Origin: an uncultured Clostridia bacterium
Lineage (GTDB): Bacteria; Bacillota; Clostridia; Peptostreptococcales; Anaerovoracaceae
DNA length: 64,000 nt
Direction of reading: 5' to 3'
Assembly: GCA_934255545.1 (NCBI GenBank)
Contig: CAKQOE010000006.1
Span: 12,051 to 76,050 of the forward strand
Notes under the pieces: generated by a model
Database searches by the model: none
Told to the model about the DNA's origin: nothing
Seen by the model: only the letters and a program-made list of their open reading frames with translations
Program-made: the position numbers and the translations under genes
Shown here: piece by piece, positions 10,901 to 18,471 of the stretch
Layout of the letters: the number at the start of each line of letters is the position of its first letter
Position numbering within the stretch: position 1 is the stretch's first letter

Positions 10901-11825
10901 AACTCTTACCGGTGATATTACGCTTTACGCGGGATGGACTTCAGATTCAGGCTCCGGCGGTGGCGGTGGCGGCGGAGGTTCTTCTTCCGGCGGTTCAGGC
11001 AGCACAACGACTCCTGTAACTCCGCCTTCGACAGATACGACTCCGGGAACTTCAGACAACACGATTGCGATCGGCTCTGTAACTGACGCTTCCGGCAATA
11101 AGCTTGAGACAACTGCCGGAAAGGACGGCTCTGTAACTGTAAAGACAGGTTCAGACAAGGATTCTGTCATAATCGCAGATATAAAGAACGCAGGTCCGGG
11201 CACTGCAGCATACATCGTAAAACCTGACGGCACGGAAGAGCTTGTACGCGATTCTGTTGTTTTAAACGGCAGGCTTTACATGAACATACCTGACGGCGCT
11301 GCCATAAAGGCTGGCGACAGAAGCACGAAGTTCTCTGATGTTGACGAAAGATCCTGGTCTGCTGACGCTATAGCGTTTGTTTCAGGCCACGGCCTCTTCA
11401 ACGGAACGTCTGCTGACAGCTTCAGTCCTTCTGCTGAAATGACGCGCGAGATGCTCATGACTGTAATAGCAAGACTCAACGGCGCCGATACATCCGGCGA
11501 CGCTCTCGCTAAGGGCATGGCCTGGGCTGTTGAAAACGGCATATCTGACGGTTCAAACCCTAAGGGATCCATAACGCGCGAGCAGATCGCGGCTATGCTC
11601 TACAGGAACGCAGGCGAACCTGACGTAACTTACGACAGCTCGCACCTGGCTAAATTCAGCGATGCTTCTGAAATATCCGGATATGCTGAAAAAGCCATGC
11701 TCTGGGCTGCTGAAGCCGGTATCATCAACGGAACGACCGATAACAGGCTCCTGCCTCGCGCAAACGCTACGCGCGAACAGGTCGCTCAGATGATGCTCAA
11801 CTACGTTTCTTCGCTTTACAGATAA
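4986..11825 (+). CDS. Giant secreted S-layer-anchored repeat protein
   Basis: A 2279-residue exported protein. The signal peptide is about residues 1-26 (hydrophobic core, then QTAFAAQ). Residues 190-335 hold FG-GAP/VCBS-like calcium loops (DFDGDGIDE, DVNKDGIDD, DLNNDGRNE). A fibronectin III-like domain spans about 833-940 and an Ig-like segment 955-1022. Residues 1370-1985 are a series of InlB B-type/List_Bact repeats recognisable by GY.F.GW motifs, ending with ITLYAGW. A nine-glycine, Ser/Thr/Pro-rich linker (about 1988-2025) leads to three C-terminal SLH domains (about 2115-2275) that bind pyruvylated cell-wall polymer. The expected role is a cell-surface adhesin or scaffold; the ligand is unknown. 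The start has a purine-rich Shine-Dalgarno region at 4970-4980. It is divergent from, and probably controlled by, the MalT-like regulator. Confidence 0.88.
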   Translation: MKRKLLSILTAVTMLLGLMPQTAFAAQTGSSDASRTVFDALGFDTRAPAGYEQEEGITDTPFGKTYTTMAEVDELFLMDMESKKGELYGDGYVGGDDARFFNDDNKNIDISAFPDATSSQMIEGNFSTANNGQKKNIVALSSYYQNGSYSWRLETAGVNGKTGSPIFDRFISATGSSTTPAKLYTGCALTAGDFDGDGIDEIAFAETSLNRFSVTVYKLQKTSGDSYLYSENWKKATEFKSNKLDVGSKNTLVNMMSLVAADVNKDGIDDLALACGSYYTDAEKYYSKVAVAWGADQGRMLLEQTPVDIGNVYRAGLTVSDLNNDGRNELIVGGNTKDDASDRYAAIYAWNGSSFDQLASKSINTTDDLDGTYRSLATNVANLTVGSFYGIDEGPCIYLDSIILKYGSGGITVLDLVEWTNLTYAYFLGDFTNYQYSEWGARAADFFGNGKEVVGSNMSLSGKSAQAYAFARLNNNNGKRAVGVFTDDGCRADNIYETRAIPFCLPNTDNDTIVLRYTGKHYYTYADPEVLAVLASPPYYADLANEDDDSQMIESKTSYSSSHGSGGGSTYSNSFSVGVYTSWEHSFKIFNVEVAHAEAEASINNTFTWETQQTSSVEYEIEYSTMAGMDSVVMYALPVETYVYEATMTDGTKQMMTVNKPYSPSVRTISADEYSDIQKVYSDILPDVSGVLTHTIGDPGSYASDISALPDGRSQTLVYDGNFAAVGQGSQNTITQSIAMTTEKENSFNYDLDIETKAGAGAGGITVGVTAGYSHGAGSVHITTAGSTYSGEMNGLPTQAKNYGYTFNWKLVGFLYQGKYPVVTYLVNDATEPPLLPENFGANEDETTTDRIALEWDHSGNAAGFIIYRYFQSPSSSGYYKIGTVEGDSYSEVIDGVRHYQYIDTGLNADSSYQYRIQTIGSSQPNASIPSEALRTYTKPESGVPLVAVSDDKLDTYPDISLSTTAYITNSDEFKNAKIYYQWQKKSGRNWKNVAGEDAATLTFQYPDKGVEGLYRCKVSVLTGHNLVTSYSPETTVTFTQRNSEIKELNIDGNKLTAVVKGIGTYSKPSGTVNFILSATDGTQTVYTANVKADGKAEVTVDKASAMYKLSATYSGSKIFLPASYEPEEPLFYAEGVQNGSFVDVKDSYVYGDEFNFIKYTITDGNVTSEIFKPDKNAWNLSGLGDEAARQRFYDGYAGNAYTGKVDYYFWDGGGSNLGEKHYITIVPHPLTVTGLPETLTVSIDDLSTAEKREALQNELLNKLKIDGVVDKWDEEKFSLKKLSIRIQKQGYLWSDLTANSSITPGVYTMKPGLTGLGNYDASICTGKLIILGTSYPVSARVADEQQTFGSVSVAYPENVSSAAVGQTLIFKASANPGYTVKQWIDANTGEMIEGSAGIDTLTLTQTDAGTNVIVEFQKKRNTLTTSVTPTNAGRVTTEDKYFKNGNAYNSGYEINFTAEPNDGWHFVGWEYFVTGQNAVYGDEETYTVLMPDNSVQLLAKFERDTYRLTLSEGLAAYDNNGNHISDLSAVTGDTEITVKPAAGYTLDTDAEWSVNGVPLDPQPENGEYSFTMMNDVSISVPVIAQTFSIVLNTENLTGGTADLTGVNENGTAVAGTNVTFAAEPDRGYDFTGWTNESDVTVSTSTNYTFTVSGDITLRPVFTEKTSKTFTVGEKLEWEITDAAGNVIETDTEKLYPGETLKLTAQPRSGDMVKGWTLNDNYIANTTKTRTFDYNELSDSNDFTVTFQPVTYFKVEFADNVTAKADSKTIASGDDVAAGSKMIFSYNGSDGNVTRWKNGETEYPLMKDLIIEALSEDLNITLETGELTFFNVEDSSTETDKHYIVNVTGTYKDNDRYAENSSVTVTVMPESGFSITDVSCEAAEFINDEANGIWKADIENITGDISYTVSTEKTVPKHTLTFNTNGGSDIAPVTDKENSVIDISQYVPSKSGYKFNGWFTDSELKTAAGSSITLTGDITLYAGWTSDSGSGGGGGGGGSSSGGSGSTTTPVTPPSTDTTPGTSDNTIAIGSVTDASGNKLETTAGKDGSVTVKTGSDKDSVIIADIKNAGPGTAAYIVKPDGTEELVRDSVVLNGRLYMNIPDGAAIKAGDRSTKFSDVDERSWSADAIAFVSGHGLFNGTSADSFSPSAEMTREMLMTVIARLNGADTSGDALAKGMAWAVENGISDGSNPKGSITREQIAAMLYRNAGEPDVTYDSSHLAKFSDASEISGYAEKAMLWAAEAGIINGTTDNRLLPRANATREQVAQMMLNYVSSLYR

Positions 11826-11885
11826 TAAACGGTTCTTAAAAACTGTTTATTTAAAATTTTTCTTTCTCAACTTTAATACACAGTA

Positions 11886-11924
11886 AAAAGGTACTGCTCC
11901 TGTAATGGGGGCAGTACCTTTATT
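11886..11924. terminator. Bidirectional terminator between S-layer gene and cbiD
   Basis: GGTACTGC and GCAGTACC arms with an A-run before and a T-run after, placed between the convergent stops at 11825 and 11940. Confidence 0.85.
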
Positions 11925-11939
11925 TGATTGATTTTTCTG

Positions 11940-13448
11940 TTATTCGATTACTTTTTCTGCCAGTATTTCCATGTCGTTTGAAATGATAATGAAGCGTATA
12001 CGCGGCATGCCGTTTTCCGATCCGCTGCAGCGCCGTTTTATGTGGTATATGGCCTTCTCTGCTATTATGCGCATCGTTGCATCCAGTAATGAATGCTTTT
12101 CGGCATCAATATTTTCACTGCGATCAATGTTTCCATAGCTGCAGGCGTCACCGCCTGTTATGGCCGTTCCGGCCTCCTTCAGCACTTCGATAGCCGCGTC
12201 AGTAGTCACGCAGCTGTTGAGCGCAGCCATGAGGCTGCAGACAGCTTCTGCGCTGTTTTTCCGGTCGTACCGGTATCCATTATCACTACAGGCGCTATCG
12301 TCGTTCTGCGAGCCGTTCAGAAGCTCTGACGCGGCCGTAAAGGCACAGCGCATAAGTATATCCATACGGCAGTCGGCATTTCGCGAGTGTGTATTGAATA
12401 TCCCGCCGGCGAGCTTTACAAGTTTTCCCAGATTTCCGGCGATCACTATCTCCGGTATCCCCAGCTCACACGCGCAGTCGAGCGCTTCGCCTATGAAGTT
12501 GCTGCATTTTACTGTCTGACCTTCTGCTGCGCCGAGCTTTTCAGCTGCAAATTTCATACCGTAGTTTCCCGGAACGATGACCACAGCATCGCGCTTTACG
12601 CGGCGCGCAACTGTCTCCTGTGCTGTTTCCGCAGCGCCGTCACCGCAAATATCGGCCGCGCCATCCGTACTGTTTACTCCGTCAGCCGCATCACAATATG
12701 CGCTTAACTCAAGCCATTTAACGCGCATCTCGGCGCGTATCGTTTCTATGAGCGCCGGCTCGCTCATCGGCTCTACTATTCCTGTGCTTCCAAGTATGGA
12801 AATTCCTCCCTGTATTCCAAGTACGGGATTGAATGTTTTTTCTGCTATTTCGGCGCCGCCGGGAACGGATATCGTTATCGTAAGCGCGCCGTCGTAGTCG
12901 GCTTCGTCGCATATCTGCAGGACGGCGTCTGTTATCATGCGGCGCGGCCCGGAATTTATGGCTGCCGCGCCTGCGGGCTGGTCAAGGCCTGCTTTTGTTA
13001 CGGTGCCTACTCCGGGACCGCCTTTTATTATTATGCGTTCTTTTGTTGGGGCGGTCCGGCCGACGCGGCTTATTTCCTGTTCAGGCGGGTCGGTCCGGCC
13101 GACGCGGCTTGCTCCGTGTTCAGGCGGGTCGGCGTTTTTAGGGTTTAACGCAGCGGCGCCTGCGTGGCTGCCTGCCGCTGTACGCTGCACTTCGGCATAT
13201 ATCAGCAGCCCGTCTGTAACATCTATATCAGCTCCCGCATCCTTTCTGACAGCGCACCTTGCCCAGCCGTCACCGCGCGTTGTATCCTCAACAGAAAACC
13301 TCACCGCGCTGCCTTTAAGCACAAGCTCCGTATCTGCAGCTACCCTGTCATTAAGCAGCATATCAGCAGCCGCCCTCGCCGCAGCTGCAGCGCACGCCCC
13401 GGTAGTATAGCCGCATCTCAGATTTTTACCGTATTTATAAATATTCAT
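11940..13448 (-). CDS. cbiD: CbiD, cobalt-precorrin-5B C1-methyltransferase, with extra insertions
   Basis: It carries the CbiD N-terminal signature LRCGYTTGACAAAAA and conserved GGPGVGTVTKAGL, INSGPRRMI and VLGIQGGISILGSTGIV segments. CbiD methylates C1 of the corrin ring in the oxygen-independent cobalamin pathway. I chose ATG 13448 (MNIYKYGKN) because AGGAAGG sits about 10 bases upstream and family similarity starts there; an ATG at 13487 in the same frame lacks a well-placed site. At 502 residues it is much longer than the usual 370-380. Insertions are visible at about 88-135 (two 13-residue tandem repeats, DPPE....SRVGRT, made of degenerate GC-rich palindromes), 265-290 and 375-430. The other cobalamin gene (1-1774) is about 10 kb downstream on the same strand. 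Confidence 0.9.
   Translation of the reverse strand: MNIYKYGKNLRCGYTTGACAAAAARAAADMLLNDRVAADTELVLKGSAVRFSVEDTTRGDGWARCAVRKDAGADIDVTDGLLIYAEVQRTAAGSHAGAAALNPKNADPPEHGASRVGRTDPPEQEISRVGRTAPTKERIIIKGGPGVGTVTKAGLDQPAGAAAINSGPRRMITDAVLQICDEADYDGALTITISVPGGAEIAEKTFNPVLGIQGGISILGSTGIVEPMSEPALIETIRAEMRVKWLELSAYCDAADGVNSTDGAADICGDGAAETAQETVARRVKRDAVVIVPGNYGMKFAAEKLGAAEGQTVKCSNFIGEALDCACELGIPEIVIAGNLGKLVKLAGGIFNTHSRNADCRMDILMRCAFTAASELLNGSQNDDSACSDNGYRYDRKNSAEAVCSLMAALNSCVTTDAAIEVLKEAGTAITGGDACSYGNIDRSENIDAEKHSLLDATMRIIAEKAIYHIKRRCSGSENGMPRIRFIIISNDMEILAEKVIE
13053..13130. repeat. Two in-frame 39-bp tandem repeats inside cbiD carrying degenerate palindromes
   Basis: Two adjacent 39-bp units each contain GTCGGCCGGACC flanked by GAC/GCG, a near copy of the palindrome at 55582-55598. 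They encode SRVGRT-D/A-P repeats in the first insertion of CbiD. Confidence 0.75.
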
Positions 13449-13588
13449 CCCTGCATACCCTTCCTGCGCAGCTTCTTCATCCCTCACTTACAATAACGTA
13501 TAACAACAATTCTACTATACAGCAAAAAACCATTCAATACATCCATAAACAAAGCCGCCTGATAGTCAACCATTCGCATCATCAAGGG

Positions 13589-13617
13589 TTGACAATCAAC
13601 AATACTAACGCTATACT
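13589..13617 (+). promoter_or_regulatory. Sigma-A-type promoter of the DUF1284 gene
   Basis: TTGACA (13589-13594), 17-base spacer, TATACT (13612-13617). The predicted start, about 13624, falls just before the palindrome at 13628. The -35 box is part of a GTCAACC/GGTTGAC inverted repeat. Confidence 0.7.
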
Positions 13618-13627
13618 TCAACTCATA

Positions 13628-13644
13628 CGTCCGCCCGGCGGACG
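13628..13644. repeat. Short GC-rich palindrome, class 1 (17 bp)
   Basis: CGTCCGCC-C-GGCGGACG, identical to 4684-4700, in the 5' leader of the DUF1284 gene. Confidence 0.85.
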
Positions 13645-13708
13645 CACATCTTTTGTCCATTACAGCATCAGATCGCATTGATGCATAAACACAAAACAGG
13701 TATACAGC

Positions 13709-14104
13709 ATGATAAGATTACGACCTCACCACCTGCTCTGCACTCAGAGCTACGAAGGCATGGGCTACAGCCACGACTTCATCGAAAACATGAATAAAAT
13801 AACAGACATACTGCGCAGCATGCCCGACACAAAAATACAGCTCGTATTCACTACAGACTCATTGTGCGCGTCATGTCCGCACATGCGCGGCGAAGATCTT
13901 TGCGACTCTCAGGATAATGTCAAAGCGTTTGACCGCCGCATGATCGAAGAATTTGGTCTCGAAGAAAAAGAATACATCTACAGCGAGATCACACAGACGA
14001 TCGACGCTCAGATGACAGAAAACCGCCTGCGGACCATATGCCGCGGCTGCAGCTGGATAGACTGCAGCGCCTGCATAGATCGAATATGCAAATGTTCCGA
14101 ATGA
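13709..14104 (+). CDS. DUF1284 domain protein, probable Fe-S binding
   Basis: A 131-residue protein with the DUF1284 N-terminal signature RLRPHHLLC and a following GMGYS. Eight cysteines are grouped as C-x2-C (SLCASC) plus a later DLC, and near the C-terminus C-x2-C (CRGC), C-x2-C (CSAC) and further cysteines, a pattern suggesting iron-sulfur or other metal binding. Family function is unknown. It lies next to cbiD on the opposite strand, but I see no evidence of a cobalamin role. It has its own promoter at 13589-13617 and a shared terminator downstream. Confidence 0.8.
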   Translation: MIRLRPHHLLCTQSYEGMGYSHDFIENMNKITDILRSMPDTKIQLVFTTDSLCASCPHMRGEDLCDSQDNVKAFDRRMIEEFGLEEKEYIYSEITQTIDAQMTENRLRTICRGCSWIDCSACIDRICKCSE

Positions 14105-14106
14105 TA

Positions 14107-14146
14107 CGGCGCGCCCGCCGCGCCGGTGCTCGCGCGATGACGCGCG
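14107..14146. repeat. Two adjacent GC-rich inverted repeats downstream of the DUF1284 gene
   Basis: CGGCGCG/CGCGCCG around five bases (14107-14125), then CGCGCG-ATGA-CGCGCG (14131-14146). The second is of the tetraloop class and lies on the sense side of the gene that ends at 14104. Confidence 0.8.
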
Positions 14147-14162
14147 CAGTTATACGCATACA

Positions 14163-14197
14163 AAAAACGGAGACCGATATGGATCTCCGTTTTTTTG
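14163..14197. terminator. Bidirectional terminator between DUF1284 gene and atp operon
   Basis: ACGGAGA...TCTCCGT hairpin with A-run on the left and T7 on the right, between convergent genes. Confidence 0.85.
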
Positions 14198-14223
14198 TAA
14201 TATTACATGAATATTTATTGTTA

Positions 14224-14634
14224 TTATCTGCGTCCGCTCTTGCTTGTGACCTTGAGTCGAGCCATGGCTCTTGAGAGAGCCGCCTGGCTGTGTACATACT
14301 CGCGTTCGCTTTTTTTGAGGCGGATACGTTCTTCTGCTCTTTCTTTCGCAAGCTGAGCACGCTTGATGTCGATATCTTCAGGTCTTTCTACGAAGTCACA
14401 TATTAAAATGACTCTGTCACCAAGGATCTCGACAAAACCGTTACCTACTGCGGCAAGCTTCTGTTCGCCGTTTACTGTGTAACGCAGCTCGCCGGCAACT
14501 ACAGGCGCAACCATGAGTTCATGATCGGCAAGTACGCCGTGTTCGCCATCGAGACTCGGAAATACGAGCATCTCAGCGTCGCCTGAGTAGAATACCTTGT
14601 CAGTAGCAACGATCTCCAGCTTAAATGTTTTCAT
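14224..14634 (-). CDS. atpC: ATP synthase F1 epsilon subunit
   Basis: A 136-residue epsilon subunit, last gene of the operon. The N-terminal beta-sandwich reads FKLEIVATDKVFYSGDAEML, followed by PSLDGEHGVLADHELMVAP, and a helical C-terminal hairpin follows (KRAQLAKERAEERIR). It couples gamma rotation to the c-ring and restrains ATP hydrolysis in F1. It starts 34 bases after atpD and ends just before the shared terminator at 14163-14197. Confidence 0.95.
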   Translation of the reverse strand: MKTFKLEIVATDKVFYSGDAEMLVFPSLDGEHGVLADHELMVAPVVAGELRYTVNGEQKLAAVGNGFVEILGDRVILICDFVERPEDIDIKRAQLAKERAEERIRLKKSEREYVHSQAALSRAMARLKVTSKSGRR

Positions 14635-14667
14635 ATATGCACCTCACACTTTCATTTGAAAATGCAA

Positions 14668-16062
14668 CTATGCATTCTGCATTGTCTTAGCTTTTTCGAA
14701 AACGTCCTCGATAGGACCGCAGTTGAAGAACGCCATTTCAGGAACATCATCCATTTCGCCGTCCAGGATCATCTTGAAGCCCTTTATAGTTTCCTTGATA
14801 GGAACATACTTACCAGGAATGCCTGTGAAGTTTTCAGCTACGTGGAACGGCTGAGACAGGAACTTCTGGATCTTTCTTGCACGGTATACGATCTTCTTAT
14901 CCTCTTCATCGAGTTCTTCCATACCGAGGATAGAGATGATATCCTGCAGTTCAGCGTAACGCTGGAGCGCTTCCTGAACTCTTCTTGCTATTTCATAGTG
15001 CTCTTCGCCTACAACTTCAGCTTCCAGGATACGTGATGTAGATTCGAGAGGGTCTACTGCAGGGTAAAGACCCTGTTCAGCGATCTTTCTTGAAAGTACA
15101 GTCTTTGCATCGAGGTGTGTGAATGTTGTTGCAGGAGCAGGGTCAGTCAGGTCATCGGCAGGTACGTATACGGCCTGTACAGATGTGATGGAACCGTTCT
15201 TTGTTGAAGTGATCCTTTCCTGAAGTTCACCTACTTCGTTAGCCAGTGTAGGCTGATAACCTACGGCTGAAGGCATACGTCCGAGCAGGGCGGATACTTC
15301 TGAACCTGCCTGTACGAAACGGAATATGTTATCGATGAAGAGCAGTACGTCCTGGTGCATCTTGTCACGGAAGTACTCAGCGAGTGTCAGACCTGTCTGA
15401 GCAACACGCATACGAGCTCCAGGTGGTTCGTTCATCTGACCGAACACGAGGGCTGTCTTCTTGATTACGCCTGATTCTGTCATTTCATTCCAGAGGTCAT
15501 TACCTTCACGAGTACGTTCTCCAACGCCTGTGAATATTGAGTAACCGCCGTGCTCTGTAGCGATGTTTGTAATGAGCTCCTGGATCAGTACTGTTTTACC
15601 TACGCCGGCACCGCCGAACAGACCGATCTTACCGCCCTTAGCGTAAGGTGCAAGAAGGTCTACTACCTTGATGCCTGTTTCAAGTATCTCTACTACCGGA
15701 GTCTGCTCGTCAAATGCAGGCGGTTCTCTGTGGATAGGCCACTGTTCTTCGCCCTTTACAGGCTCACCGCCGTCGATCGTCTCACCGACTACATTAAACA
15801 TACGACCGAGAGTAGATTCGCCTACAGGTACCTTGATATAGTCGCCTGTAGCTGTTACTTCCATACCCTTTGCGAGGCCTTCACTGGAGTCGAGCACGAT
15901 GCAGCGCACAACTCTGTTTCCCATATGTGATGCAACCTCCATTACGAGAGGCTTGCCGTTAAGTTCAACTGTGAGGGCTTCTTTAATGAGGGGAAGGTAA
16001 TCTCCTTCAAATAATACATCTACAACAGGTCCGATGACCTGTGTGATCGTTCCCTTATTCAT
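14668..16062 (-). CDS. atpD: ATP synthase F1 beta subunit
   Basis: A 464-residue catalytic subunit of normal length. Walker A is GGAGVGKTVLI (about 150-160), followed by the catalytic-glutamate segment GVGERTREGNDL, Walker B VLLFIDNIF, and ALLGRMPSAVGYQPTLA. It hydrolyses or makes ATP at the alpha/beta interface. It lies 12 bases downstream of atpG. Confidence 0.98.
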   Translation of the reverse strand: MNKGTITQVIGPVVDVLFEGDYLPLIKEALTVELNGKPLVMEVASHMGNRVVRCIVLDSSEGLAKGMEVTATGDYIKVPVGESTLGRMFNVVGETIDGGEPVKGEEQWPIHREPPAFDEQTPVVEILETGIKVVDLLAPYAKGGKIGLFGGAGVGKTVLIQELITNIATEHGGYSIFTGVGERTREGNDLWNEMTESGVIKKTALVFGQMNEPPGARMRVAQTGLTLAEYFRDKMHQDVLLFIDNIFRFVQAGSEVSALLGRMPSAVGYQPTLANEVGELQERITSTKNGSITSVQAVYVPADDLTDPAPATTFTHLDAKTVLSRKIAEQGLYPAVDPLESTSRILEAEVVGEEHYEIARRVQEALQRYAELQDIISILGMEELDEEDKKIVYRARKIQKFLSQPFHVAENFTGIPGKYVPIKETIKGFKMILDGEMDDVPEMAFFNCGPIEDVFEKAKTMQNA

Positions 16063-16074
16063 TTATTCCTCCTG

Positions 16075-16956
16075 TTACTGTGCAGACGCGCCGCCTACGA
16101 TCTCAGTTATCTCCTGAGTGATGGCAGCCTGTCTTTCACGGTTATATGCCAGGGAGAGTTCGCGTATCATATCCTTGGCATTCGTTGTGGCATTATCCAT
16201 AGCAGTCATACGCGCACTCTGCTCGCAAGCGTATGATTCTACCATGGCGCCGTAGATCAGTCCTTTTATATAGTTAGGAGCGACATGCTTGATCACAGCT
16301 TCAGGAGAAGGAGAGAATACAGGTTCTCTCAGATGTTCTCCTACTTCAATATTCTCAAACATCTTTGTTGACAGCGGCATTATACGCTTTGTCTGTGTCT
16401 CAAAAGACATTGAGTTGATCATATCCGTATATACAACGTATACTTCGTCTACTTCATTTTCAAGGAACTGTCCTATAACATGCTCCGCAATATCTCTGGC
16501 GCGGTACATAGCCGGATCCGCAGCCGGATATATATGCTTTTCGTCGATAGTTACATTTTTGAAATTCTTAAAGTAATTTACAGCCATGTGACCAACGAGA
16601 ATGAGAGTATTTTCAGAATCGTCTGCAATAAGCTCTTCGACTTTCTTGAAGACGTTGTGATTGTACGAGCCGGCGAGTCCCTTATCAGATGAGATCACGA
16701 TGATCGTTCTGCGCTTTCCGTTCTCAGGAATAGTTCTCGGAGATGTCTCCTCAAAGAAATCTTCTTCAAGATCCGGGCATCTGTCGAGAATATCGGCTAT
16801 AGTCTGCTGCAGAAGTCTGAAATACGGGTTCACCTTTTCGTGACCGCTTTTAGCCTTTCTGAGCTTTGCAGACGAGATAAGATACATCGCATTAGTGATC
16901 TTCATCGTATCCTGGACACTGCTGATCCTCGTACGGATCTCGCTCATGCTTGCCAT
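16075..16956 (-). CDS. atpG: ATP synthase F1 gamma subunit
   Basis: A 293-residue rotor shaft. N-terminal helix MSEIRTRISSVQDTMKITNA and the C-terminal helix ARMTAMDNATTNAKDMI are the two conserved ends that form the coiled coil inside the alpha3beta3 ring. SSDKGLAGSYN marks the central Rossmann-like domain. It starts 8 bases after atpA. Confidence 0.97.
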   Translation of the reverse strand: MASMSEIRTRISSVQDTMKITNAMYLISSAKLRKAKSGHEKVNPYFRLLQQTIADILDRCPDLEEDFFEETSPRTIPENGKRRTIIVISSDKGLAGSYNHNVFKKVEELIADDSENTLILVGHMAVNYFKNFKNVTIDEKHIYPAADPAMYRARDIAEHVIGQFLENEVDEVYVVYTDMINSMSFETQTKRIMPLSTKMFENIEVGEHLREPVFSPSPEAVIKHVAPNYIKGLIYGAMVESYACEQSARMTAMDNATTNAKDMIRELSLAYNRERQAAITQEITEIVGGASAQ

Positions 16957-16964
16957 GAAATCAC

Positions 16965-18467
16965 CTACCTGCTCTTATATTCTTTGACAGCAGCAAGGAT
17001 CTTTTCCTGCAGCTCGTCGTTCATTACCTTCTTTTCGTTGATCTCATCAACGATATCAGAATGTACAGTTTCGATATACTCGATAACGCCGTTCTTGAAG
17101 GCTTCGATCTCCTTCAGAGGTATATCGATGAATATCTTTGCGTTAGCAGCGCAAAGCAGTATTACCTGCTTATGCAGCGGCATAGGGTTATATAAAGGCT
17201 GCTTCAGGAGTTCGATAAGGCTCTTGCCGTGTGCGAGAAGTTCCTTAGTTGCATCGTCCAGATCTGAACTGAACTGAGTAAATACTTCCATTTCACGGTA
17301 CTGAGCAAGGTCTACACGGAGTGAACCTGATACAGTCTTCATGATCTTAGTCTGTGCTTTACCACCTACACGGGATACAGAAAGACCAACGTTTACCGCA
17401 GGTCTTACGCCTGAGAAGAACAGGTCTGTCTCAAGGAATATCTGACCGTCTGTGATAGATATTACGTTTGTAGGGATATATGCTGATACGTCTCCGGCCT
17501 GTGTTTCGATGATAGGCAGCGCAGTCATAGAACCGCCGCCAAAAGCAGCGTCACGTCTGCAGGCACGCTCAAGGAGTCTTGAGTGGAGATAGAATACGTC
17601 ACCAGGGTAAGCTTCACGTCCAGGCGGTCTGTGGAGCAGCAGAGACATTGCTCTGTATGCCTGCGCGTGCTTTGAAAGGTCATCGTAAACGATGAGCACG
17701 TCCTTGCCCTGATCCATGAAGTGTTCACCGATAGCTGCGCCTGTGTAAGGAGCGAGGTACTGCAGTGGAGCAGGTTCGCTGGCAGGCGAGTTTACTACGA
17801 TGGAGTACTCCATAGCGCCGTATCTCTTGAGTGTATTTACAGTCTTGGCTACAGTAGAAGCCTTCTGACCGATAGCTACATAAATACATATTACATCCTG
17901 ACCCTTCTGGTTCAGGATAGTGTCGATAGCGATAGCAGTCTTACCAGTCTGTCTGTCGCCGATGATAAGCTCTCTCTGACCACGTCCGATAGGGAACATG
18001 GAGTCGATAGCGAGTATACCAGTCTGAAGCGGCTGAGATACTTCTTTTCTTGTGATTACGCCCGGAGCCTTGTGCTCGATAGGTCTGTAATCTGTAGTTT
18101 CTATAGCGCCTTCGCCGTCGATCGGCGCGCCGAGCGCATTAACAACGCGGCCGAGCATCTTTTCGCCTACCGCTACACCGGCCTGCTTGCCGGTACGTGT
18201 TACTTTCGATCCCTCTACGAGACCGTGATCGCTTCCCAGGAGTACGCAGCCTATAGACTTCGTCTCGAGGTTCTGAGCGATACCTGTAGTGCCGTTTTCG
18301 AACTCAACGAGTTCGCCGTACATTACATGCTCAAGGCCGTAAACGTTCGCGATACCATCACCAACGCTGATGATCCTTCCGATTTCTTCGACCTGAGCCT
18401 TGTTATCGTAATTTTCGATTTCGCTTTTTAATACGGAAATGATTCCCTGCGAATTTACGTTACTCAA
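16965..18467 (-). CDS. atpA: ATP synthase F1 alpha subunit, TTG start
   Basis: About 500 residues with P-loop GDRQTGKTA, the segment RELIIGDRQ, and YDDLSKHA. It is the non-catalytic nucleotide-binding partner of beta. No ATG is available at the N-terminus. TTG at 18467 follows GAGGTGAG at a proper distance and gives (M)SNVNSQGIISVLKSEI. An in-frame TTG at 18485 would put that Shine-Dalgarno inside the gene, so I reject it. The start lies 4 bases after the atpH stop, typical of translational coupling. Confidence 0.95.
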   Translation of the reverse strand: MSNVNSQGIISVLKSEIENYDNKAQVEEIGRIISVGDGIANVYGLEHVMYGELVEFENGTTGIAQNLETKSIGCVLLGSDHGLVEGSKVTRTGKQAGVAVGEKMLGRVVNALGAPIDGEGAIETTDYRPIEHKAPGVITRKEVSQPLQTGILAIDSMFPIGRGQRELIIGDRQTGKTAIAIDTILNQKGQDVICIYVAIGQKASTVAKTVNTLKRYGAMEYSIVVNSPASEPAPLQYLAPYTGAAIGEHFMDQGKDVLIVYDDLSKHAQAYRAMSLLLHRPPGREAYPGDVFYLHSRLLERACRRDAAFGGGSMTALPIIETQAGDVSAYIPTNVISITDGQIFLETDLFFSGVRPAVNVGLSVSRVGGKAQTKIMKTVSGSLRVDLAQYREMEVFTQFSSDLDDATKELLAHGKSLIELLKQPLYNPMPLHKQVILLCAANAKIFIDIPLKEIEAFKNGVIEYIETVHSDIVDEINEKKVMNDELQEKILAAVKEYKSR

Positions 18468-18471
18468 CTTC

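Noticed and set aside
10958..10990. Phase-variable poly-Gly tract in the giant SLH protein
   Set aside because: The GGC/GGT repeats are imperfect and codon-length, so slippage would only change linker length.
10918..11233. Long open frames opposite the SLH gene linker
   Set aside because: They are antisense shadows of a repetitive Gly/Ser/Thr-coding stretch.
11826..13708. Cobalamin riboswitch near cbiD
   Set aside because: No B12-box sequence was found on either strand.
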